A stretch of DNA of 64,000 nt from Plasmodiophora brassicae (Eukaryota > Endomyxa > Phytomyxea > Plasmodiophorida > Plasmodiophoridae), in contig JASFAU010000005.1 of assembly GCA_039704465.1 (NCBI GenBank), positions 186,001 through 250,000 on the forward strand, given 5' to 3'. Positions 56,626 through 64,000 of the stretch are shown here, piece by piece. Each line of letters starts with the position of its first letter. Position 1 is the stretch's first letter. The notes below the pieces were generated by a model. It was given only the letters and a program-made list of their open reading frames with translations. It was not told where the DNA came from and did no database searches. Both the position numbers and the translations under genes were made by a program.

Positions 56626-58646
56626 TCAAGGTGTCACAGATGACGCGAAGCGGCGCTTTGACTCAGCAGACATGTCGCTAACGATAACGCTATCCTTCGA
56701 CGCAGTCGAGCGCTTGTTGATGTCAACGTAATCGCGACGATCGGCACCAAGGTAGACTTGACGAGGACGAATGATCCGGTTTTCCGGGTCGGCAAGGAAT
56801 TCCACCCAATGCGCAAGCCACCCGGCCGTCCGGGGAATTGCAAACAGGACAGGGAACATATCGGTCGGGAAGCCCATCGCCTTGTAGATCAGCCCAGAGT
56901 AGAAGTCCACATTCGGGTATAGCTTGCGCTTGATAAAGTACGGGTCTGCCAATGCGATCTTCTCGAGCGCGACAGCGACTTCGATCAGAGGCTCACGTCC
57001 CAGAATTTGGAAGACTTCCTCCGCAACCTGTCGAATGATACGAGCTCGCGGATCATAGTTTTTGCTACGAGCCAACGGTAAGTCTTCAGCCATGATCCAG
57101 AGCAACGCCAGTACGTACTAGACTCTGTGGCCGAATCCCATCAGCAGCACCTTACGCGCTTTGACATTCGCAATGAACTGTGGAATGTTGTCAACGCTTC
57201 CGATAGATTCTAGCATGCGAAGGACAGCTTCGTTTGCCCCTGTTCCCAAGTTCAGTCAGCATCATAAGATGACCAGCCGGGTAGCTATCACCAACCTCCA
57301 TGCTTGGGCCCGTCTGTGTCATGGATTAGCCGCTTAGATCCACACGAAAAGCAACCGCTTACAAAGGGCTCCCGCAGCACCAGCAACGCATGTGTAAACA
57401 TCGACACCACCAGACGCCAAATGGCGCATCGCAGCCGTCGAGCAATTCAACTCGTGGTCGGCGTGAAGGATAAACAGAATGTCGAGCGCGCGTGCTAAAC
57501 GAGGATGGGGAGCGTAGTTCGGGTTGCTCAACTGGTCGAGCATGAACATGAAGTTCTCGGTGTAAGAAAGTGGCTTGTGGGATGGCCAGACATACGGCCT
57601 GTAAAGGCAAACCGATAGCGCGTCAACTAGAGGGAAAAAGCAAACGGTAATCACTACCGTACCGTCCGATGCGGTGGCGATACGCAAACGCCGCGATCGT
57701 AGGCATTGTTCCAAGGATGCGGTGAATCTGCTTGTTACGAAGCTTCGCAGAATTGTACACATCTTGCCCAGACAGGGCTGGGTTGGCCTATACGGTCTGA
57801 TGTCACAATTGGTGCACGAAACGCAACAATGGTCGATACCTCAGGATGCAGCGTCGACATGGCACTGACCTAGCATACAGCGTTAGTACAGGCTGCCGGG
57901 ATGTATACGAGGCGTACCGTGGAGATGAGCATCCCCATTGGATGAGAATTGTAACGGAACGACTTCATCATAGCTGCCAGGTCGTCGTGAATAAACGTGT
58001 GGCGCATGATACGATTCGACCAGTAGTCGAGCTGATCTTTGGTGGGTAACGACCCGTATATCAACCTGACAATACAGATCAGGACGCGCTACGACGAACG
58101 AGCAGGTCTATGTGCATACAGGAACGCCACCTCAAGGAAGGTGGACTTTTCGGCCAACTGCTCAATGGGATAACCCCGGTACGTCAGAATACCTTTGTCA
58201 CCTGGAGCACATGCAACAGTAATCAGAGCCCAGTTTGTGCGGGTATTCCTAGGTCAACTATTACCATCGATGAAGCAAACTCGAGACGTTGCCGACGACG
58301 TGTTCAAATATCCTGGGTCGTAGGATCTGTACGTACGGGAAGGTCAGTGCCCACCTGGAGGAATTGGGACATCTGACTACCGAAGGCCAGGCTCGTTCGG
58401 GATTCCCTTAATCTTCCCAAGGTCCTCGGCCTTGATGGTATTCTCATAGATTGGCAGCTGGTACTTCTTCCCGGTACGATTGTCCGTAACGGTCAACGAG
58501 TTCTTCCTGGCAGCACACACACGCAGGTCATCGTCACAGCTCGATCCCGGGGCACACGCAGCGCGATATCCATACGGGTCGACCCCTTCGGCGCTGGCCG
58601 CGCTGCCGTCCAGGTGCCCGACCAGGCGACCGACGCGACGGCTCAT
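56626..58646 (-). CDS. CIT: Citrate synthase with PTS2 signal (peroxisomal type)
   Basis: The ATG at 58646 gives [17 protein letters not shown]-x5-H-L at residues 4-12 fits the peroxisomal PTS2 consensus. The enzyme body follows over several exons: [51 protein letters not shown], catalytic His in [16 protein letters not shown], catalytic His in [28 protein letters not shown] and [14 protein letters not shown]. The stop at 56626 follows SSVTP. It condenses acetyl-CoA and oxaloacetate, in peroxisomes as part of the glyoxylate cycle or acetyl export. A K replaces the usual L in GPLHGG. One junction splits VY from KNYDPR, and another splits GPKHGG. No PTS1 is present. Confidence 0.9.
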
Positions 58647-59119
58647 CGGCACCCCGTCGCCAACCCCCAACGAAAACAAATTTGATGCCGCCGCGTCTCA
58701 AGCCACGGGTCGCACCCTGACCCGCCACGGCCACCGGGTCCGGGAGACGTTACGCGCGACGCGACTCGCCGAAACTTGGGCCGTTTTTTCGCAAAATTGG
58801 CCTGGCAAAGTGGTCGACCGGGAACAGGGAAGCCTGAACGGCTGAACCTTCACCCAAAATGTTGCCACGGAGATGTTCACGCTGCGGTAAGCTGCTGAGT
58901 GCTGACGGACGGCAGAGTGTTGACGTCATGGACGAGAGGAGTCGCAACCGGAGCCGAGACCAGCGATGGATGTTATGCCGTTGTCTCAGCGCCCAGTCGA
59001 GTAATGATATGATGTGTAACAGTGGCGGAAGCTGAAATACGCATGCTATCTTTCTGGGCTTTACTACGCCCCGGGCGTGCGGTTACCGCGCCCCACGGCC
59101 ACGGGGTTGCGCGCAAAAC
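58647..59119. other. Intergenic spacer
   Basis: The region upstream of citrate synthase. Open frames here (for example 58480-58845 plus) are antisense or GC-driven. Nothing else is recognised before the zinc-finger fragments. Confidence 0.45.
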
Positions 59120-59244
59120 TTGCTGTGCGCGAGTGGGAGGGCCCCCGACAGCGAATCCCGATCGTGGCTCGTGAGTCGTGCAGTGTGGTTTCGGATGTCT
59201 GAAGAAGGCGCCCAAGTGAAGAAAGCGCCCAAGCGTCAGGCTTA

Positions 59245-59586
59245 CAGTGCTTCGTCTGTGAACGCTTGTTGCGAGTCGCATCTCGCTCGCATGCCGAGCA
59301 TCGTGTCGTTTGCCCGTTCGATGGTTGCAGCAGAACGTATGCGACTTCGGTATCTCTTGGCAATCACGTTTGCGACAAGCATCATTGGGATATGGGGTCG
59401 CTGAACACTTCTAAATCGAATTTCCGATGCGACCATTGCGATGCGATGTACCCCAGAAGATCTCCGTCAATGGTCCATCTCCGACAGGTCTTACTCGCCT
59501 GCTCGTATCTCATCCGCGTTTCCGACATACTGGAAGATCCAGTCACGCGACGTATCGGCCGTCGCGTACACGTTCCAGACGGTTGA
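59245..59586 (+). pseudogene. C2H2 zinc-finger gene fragment, plus copy
   Basis: The frame reads QCFVCERLL then HRVVCPFDGCSRTYATSVSL and GNHVCDKHH, which is a complete C2H2 finger, then FRCDHCDAMYPRR. Compared with the minus-strand copy, part of the first finger is missing, so it lacks its histidines. The second pair (FRCDHC) has no matching His-His. No good start is seen. It is likely a decayed fragment. Confidence 0.55.
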
Positions 59587-59589
59587 CGA

Positions 59590-59830
59590 GTTTCCGCCTC
59601 GTTGCCACCATAGCATGCCAGGTTTATTACATCGCTATCCGGCACGGAACTCCGCTTAGCAGTGCTTAACGACCCCATATCATGATGATGCTTGTCGCGG
59701 ACGTGGTTGCCAAGTGATGCCGAAGTCGCATAAATCCTTCTGCAACCATCGAACGGGCAGACGACACGATGCCCGGCATGCGTCTTGGCATGCTTATTAA
59801 GTGAGCTGCGACTCGCAAACAGGCGTTCAC
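59590..59830 (-). pseudogene. C2H2 zinc-finger gene fragment, minus copy
   Basis: Reading leftwards from 59830 the frame gives CERLFASRSSLNKHAKTHAG, then HRVVCPFDGCRRIYATSASL and GNHVRDKHHHDMGS. The second finger is complete. The first has both histidines but lost its first cysteine. It continues open to 59382, antisense to the plus copy. The two copies face each other and match at roughly 85 percent over about 250 bp. Confidence 0.55.
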
Positions 59831-60074
59831 AGACGCTGACGCTTGGACGCCTCCCTCAGACATCGGAAACCACAAGACACGGGCCTCGACTCCCAAGACC
59901 CAATTCGCCCTTCGGGGAACCCCCACCCGCGCACTGACAATCCTTCATACAAGAACGGAGACATCCAATGCGATGAGTACGGCGACAGGTTAACCCCGCG
60001 CCGTTCCATTTCCCTTAAGAACCCCAATCAGATGCCAGAGACTCGTGTATTAGACTGCGCTGGGGAAGAGGGCC

Positions 60075-62350
60075 TTAGCTATTGGCAAGATAGCGCAGCA
60101 GCATGTTCTTGGTGGACGAGTTGAAGCTGGGGTGGATGTTCGCCGATTTCGAGCGGCGGCTGTCTTTCAGCTGATCGCGAACTTTGCTGCCCAGCTGTTT
60201 GCCGAGTTCTACACCCCACTGGTCGAAGCTGTTGACGTCCCAGATGAAGCCCTGGACGGCGGTGCGGTGCTCGTAGATGGCTAGCAGTTGCCCGGTCGTG
60301 TACGCCGTCAGTTCAGGAAGGAGCAGACTAATCAGATGCGGTCACGCTACGACTGATACACGTGCACAGCATAGGTCGAATACCTTGATGATGGGCGGTT
60401 GCCAGGGAAGTATTTGTGAGGCATTAACGCAACAGGAACGTTTTCTTGCTGCAGACCACGACTCAACAGATAGAAGATGGAATGAATAACCAAATCGTAC
60501 CTGCAGCTGCTCGTCCTGTTTTCCAATAGCCAGGGCGTCAGGCTGGCTGAAGAACGCAGCCATGAGCTCATCATGGTTCGGCACAGCGTCCCCAGGTAGG
60601 TCGACCGGGTGCTGAGAGCGGACGAACCCAATGAAGTCTGCCGGGATGACCTGCCCCTGGTGGAGCAGTTGATAGAATGAATGCTGGCCGTTTGTTCCCT
60701 GATAACGGTATGAACGCAGGTCTGGTACGCGGAAGGACCGCAAACCTACAGGTTCTCCGAAATCCACCTCGCCGGTCGCGAACGATAAGACAGTACCATC
60801 GACAGTCACACGCTTACCATTGCTTTCCATGTCAACTTGCTGGATATGGGCAACGAATCGGCATAGGGCCTCACTGCGATTCGGTTAAACATCAAACAAT
60901 GAAGTGGAGAACCTGTCCGAGGAGAATCACCTATATGGCAAAAGCGCTCGAACAGGATACTTCAAGAAGCTCGAATTCCAGATGCCAAGTAGACCTGTTC
61001 GCCATACTCAGTGGACTGGCAAATGGAATATGCAGTCTCTTCACCTAGAATAATGGGAATGTTACGCTGAGCAGGCGCTTTCAGGAAATGTTGATCGACG
61101 CTCCTAGCGCCATCAAGGAATGACTGCACGATATCGAAACCGTAGTGCAGGGACAGAGGAAGTAGCCCAACAGCACTGGTCACGGAATAACGTCCGCCAA
61201 CCCAGTCCCAGAATGCAAATACATTGTCTTGCTGGATGCCAAACTCCCGACAGGCTTCAGTAACGCGTCAGTGCAGTTGAAGGGCCATATGACCACGTGC
61301 GTACCCTTGATGTTGGTGCTGACGGCAACGATGTGCTTGGCAATAGCGGCCTCCCCCAGCGCCTTTCCCAATATAACATTAGAGCCACGAGTAGTAAAGG
61401 AACCTGTACGTACGCACGTCGACAATCCATTTCCGAAGGGTGCGAGCGTTCAGCATCGTTTCAACAGTGGTGAACGTCTTTGAAATGATAATGACCATAG
61501 TTGTTGCAGGGTTGAGCCCCTCAGTGGCGCGAGCGACGGCTACAGGATCAACGTTTGCCAAAACTGGATACGCAGCGATATCAGCCATGTTTCAATCCCA
61601 TGCAGCGCGTTTGCTACACATTACATACAGCGCAGACGGCGGCCTTTCGCGGCTTGCTTCGCAACGCGTTCGTGACGAAGAGCTTCGTATACAAATTCGG
61701 CACCAAGGTACGATCCACCAATGCCGACAGATATGACGTCGGTAATCGCCTTGCCCGTGTGCCCCAGAGCAGCGGACGAGCGGACCTAGACGGATGTGTG
61801 TCTTAATTATCCCACCAGTGTCTCGATGAGTCACTCGGATACCTTGTGCGAAAATTCCTTGATCTGGTTGCGAACGGCGATTACCTCCGGCACGACGTTC
61901 TTTCCATCGTTCGCATAGAAATCGCACGGCGCCGCACGAAGAGCTATGTGGAGCACTGGACCAAGAAAATTGACCACCAATGCCTCGAGACTTGCCACCA
62001 CAAGGTACCTGCTCGATCCTCCGTCTTGTTGATATGCTTTCCTTCCGCCATTGCCTGGATCTTCCCAGCAAGATCTTGCTGAGTAGCAAGTTCTAGACGT
62101 CCAGGTATGAACCTAACAGAATTGCCCATGGAACCATTCGCGAAGCCGAACCGTGCAGCAGCAACATGGTCTTGGGGGTGACGCGCTGGCGAGAGTAGTC
62201 CAGCAAGATATCCTCAAACTCGACCGCCAAGTGGTCATTGCGCGCCTCGGACTGCAGCAGGTCCTTCAGATGCGTCCCCTGGATCTCGCTGACAGCATGG
62301 TCCTCCAGCGCCTTCCAGCCCGGCGTCCCGCTCACCCCCGGGGCCTTCAT
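60075..62350 (-). CDS. GPI: Glucose-6-phosphate isomerase
   Basis: The ATG at 62350 starts [20 protein letters not shown]. Exons with short introns encode the whole enzyme: [106 protein letters not shown], and the C-terminal [20 protein letters not shown]. The catalytic region around NGQHSFYQ, the Glu of GGRYS and the Lys near QWGVELGK are all kept. An in-frame 51-nt intron separates FGEP from GTNGQ. The stop TAA is at 60075-60077. It interconverts glucose 6-phosphate and fructose 6-phosphate in the cytosol; no targeting signal is seen. It is divergent from the histidine phosphatase, with about 275 bp between starts. Confidence 0.93.
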
Positions 62351-62625
62351 AGCGCACAGCCTCGACCACCAACCAGACCACAAAAATATTCGCCGCCGTC
62401 GATCCGGTTGATGATGGCAGAGACCTCAGAGTCGACGACGGTGCGAGGCACGGAAACCGTCCAGAATATTTCGGATATGAATCCAGGTCGATCTTTCCAG
62501 TACATAGCTACAGGCCTGGTGGCGGGGCCGCTGTACCTAATAGTAATGGAAGTCCGGCGAAGTGCTTCTGGCACTGGCGGGGTCTCGCAGGGGACGCGCT
62601 GGAGAACGTTGATTTGGGAGGTGGT

Positions 62626-63633
62626 ATGCCGGTTGCATACGGGGACGACCCCTACGCGGGCCTTCGTTGCTGGAGTGAATCGGACGCGGCGTTCGTCGCA
62701 CATCTGGAGGTGCAGGGCAGTGTGTTCGCTGTAGTGCACGACGCCGACAACGCGGTTATCACCGTTGAACTCGCCGACCTGTGCGACATGCGTACCACGA
62801 TAAATCGTCCACACACGATCGATGAGGAGATCGGCCTGGCGACTGCATCCGCCATCGTCAGGCACGCCCTGCAACGTCGACTGAACACGTCAGCTCAGGT
62901 GACACTGCCCAACAACGACGACGAACACGCCAAACTCGTCGCGCATGTGACCCCAGCGACTTCGCTGAAGGCCAGCGACGTGCGTGACGCTCTTGATGTG
63001 GTCGCGCCGACATACATCCCCGAACCGAGTCTCGTGCGTCGCCCGTTCTACTTCCTGCGGCACGGCCAGACCGATTACAACGAGGAGGGCCGCCTGCAGG
63101 GGCACATCGAGTCCAAGTTGACGGATCTGGGCATCGCACAAGCGAAGCAGGCCGCTACACGCCTGGTTGAACTTGCTCCCGGGTTAGTCTGGCTGGCGTC
63201 GAGCACGTTGAAACGCGCCTGGCGTACGGCGGAGATTGTGCACGACGCGTACCGCTTCCGGTCGGTGACGTTCGAGGACGGCCTGCGGGAGCAGAAGCTC
63301 GGGCGTCTCGAAGGGCGCCTTCGCAGCGAGATCAGCAAACAGGACTACGATATCCTGAAAGGGTTCACGACAGCAACGCAGCAGCATGTGGAAGATGCCG
63401 GGTCGGCGGAATCGTTCCCCCGGTTCCGGAACCGGATCCGGTACACGCTGAACAAGATCCTGGAGGCTGGACGCGGCCAGCCCGGCCTGGTCGTATCGCA
63501 CGGCGGTGTCTTCCGCACCCTGCTTCGCCTCGCCAACCAGGACCGAATCGTCGAGTCGGACAACTGCGCCATCTGGCGATTCGACCCACCGTCTGACCCT
63601 GCACTGCCATGGACCGTCCAGCGGGTGCCCTAA
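62626..63633 (+). CDS. Histidine phosphatase / phosphoglycerate-mutase-like protein
   Basis: The ATG at 62626 gives MPVAYGDDPYAGLRCWSESD and a 335-codon exon. The C-terminal two thirds is a branch-1 histidine phosphatase: FYFLRHGQTDYNEEGRLQGH has the catalytic RHG, then LASSTLKRAWRTAEIVHDAY, FEDGLREQKLGRLEG with the acid/base Glu, and VVSHGGVFRTLLR with the second His. The N-terminal 140 residues are unlike the family. The frame stays open upstream to 62353 without an ATG, so a 5' exon or an upstream start is possible. The substrate cannot be told; candidates are phosphosugars or nucleotides. Confidence 0.8.
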   Translation: MPVAYGDDPYAGLRCWSESDAAFVAHLEVQGSVFAVVHDADNAVITVELADLCDMRTTINRPHTIDEEIGLATASAIVRHALQRRLNTSAQVTLPNNDDEHAKLVAHVTPATSLKASDVRDALDVVAPTYIPEPSLVRRPFYFLRHGQTDYNEEGRLQGHIESKLTDLGIAQAKQAATRLVELAPGLVWLASSTLKRAWRTAEIVHDAYRFRSVTFEDGLREQKLGRLEGRLRSEISKQDYDILKGFTTATQQHVEDAGSAESFPRFRNRIRYTLNKILEAGRGQPGLVVSHGGVFRTLLRLANQDRIVESDNCAIWRFDPPSDPALPWTVQRVP

Positions 63634-63648
63634 GAAATATAATGACGA

Positions 63649-63972
63649 GTGCCCCGCTGCGAAGTGCTGAGACTCGACCACATCCTGTGCTGTTCCGTCC
63701 GGTACGAAGAGGTGCCGGTCGTCGAGTTGCTCATGTCTGTCCCGGGGGTGTTCGCTAACGTTGGGGAACGCCTGTCGAAGACCCCGTTTGCGCTGGGTCC
63801 GCCGTTAACCGATGTCCTGACGTCCTTACGGCTGGGCGATAGTCTGGAGTCAACGTCGATTCGTGCAATGCCTTTCCACAAGACGCAACAGGGCCGCGTG
63901 TGTTCCGTACAGGGCCAGATGGTTGAACAGCTGTGGCTGAGAGCGTCCAGGGTTGTTGTTGGCGCGCACTGA
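63649..63972 (+). CDS. Hypothetical ORF near window edge
   Basis: A 107-codon frame lies just after the phosphatase stop. It begins with GTG, and its first in-frame ATG is near 63733. Text such as VRYEEVPVVELLMSVPGVFA and FALGPPLTDVLTSLRLGDSL looks protein-like, but no family is recognised. It could be an exon of a gene running past the window, or chance. Confidence 0.3.
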   Translation: MPRCEVLRLDHILCCSVRYEEVPVVELLMSVPGVFANVGERLSKTPFALGPPLTDVLTSLRLGDSLESTSIRAMPFHKTQQGRVCSVQGQMVEQLWLRASRVVVGAH

Positions 63973-64000
63973 CCGCCTTTGGAAATCCACGGATGGAGCA

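Noticed and set aside
56626..56650. PTS1 at the citrate synthase C-terminus
   Set aside because: The protein ends SVTP, not an SKL-like tripeptide; only the PTS2 is supported.
62347..62874. 175-codon minus-strand ORF antisense to the histidine phosphatase start
   Set aside because: It overlaps the phosphatase exon in a shadow frame and the GPI promoter region; no recognisable domain.

Overview
The window is nuclear DNA of a unicellular eukaryote. Almost every gene is cut by short GT-AG introns, mostly 41-76 nt and with one candidate of 32 nt. The gene content is eukaryotic: a kinesin-7, the proteasome ATPase Rpt4, PA28, a PKA regulatory subunit, a DENND4-type Rab GEF, a mitochondrial ribosomal protein and a PTS2-bearing citrate synthase. 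Genes are packed tightly; three convergent pairs end only 42-69 bp apart. I cannot fix the species. A plasmodiophorid or other rhizarian-like protist would fit the compact genome and intron size, but that is only a guess.

Left part (1-23.0 kb): a DOMON protein cut by the window edge, a tRNA-Ala(UGC) with a damaged second copy beside it, a 237-bp inverted repeat, mitochondrial uS5m, an unidentified coiled-coil gene, a WD40-SAM-M20 fusion gene, Rpt4, a phosphofructokinase homologue with altered catalytic motifs, an LYR-motif protein, a CENP-E-like kinesin and a secreted sedolisin (S53).

Middle (23.3-35.6 kb): two small related proteins, a rearranged GC-rich repeat array with hairpins, a Ulp1-type SUMO protease, an intronless VPS9-domain protein, a PKA regulatory subunit that carries two complete inhibitor/cyclic-nucleotide modules in one chain, two histidine-rich ORFs and a second DOMON protein.

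Right part (35.9-64 kb): a DH-PH RhoGEF, a very large unidentified multi-exon gene, PA28, three tandem MHYT membrane-sensor genes with shared intron positions, a second unidentified large gene, a DENND4-like Rab GEF, peroxisomal citrate synthase, an inverted pair of C2H2 zinc-finger fragments, glucose-6-phosphate isomerase, a histidine phosphatase and a possible partial ORF at the edge.

Functionally the window mixes central carbon metabolism (GPI, PFK-like, citrate synthase), protein turnover (Rpt4, PA28, Ulp1, S53, M20) and signalling or membrane traffic (PKA-R, MHYT, RhoGEF, VPS9, DENN). Neighbours do not form pathway clusters. The strongest candidates for new biology are the double PKA regulatory subunit, the WD40-SAM-M20 fusion that has lost its presumed catalytic base, the PFK with changed active-site aspartates, and the MHYT triplet.
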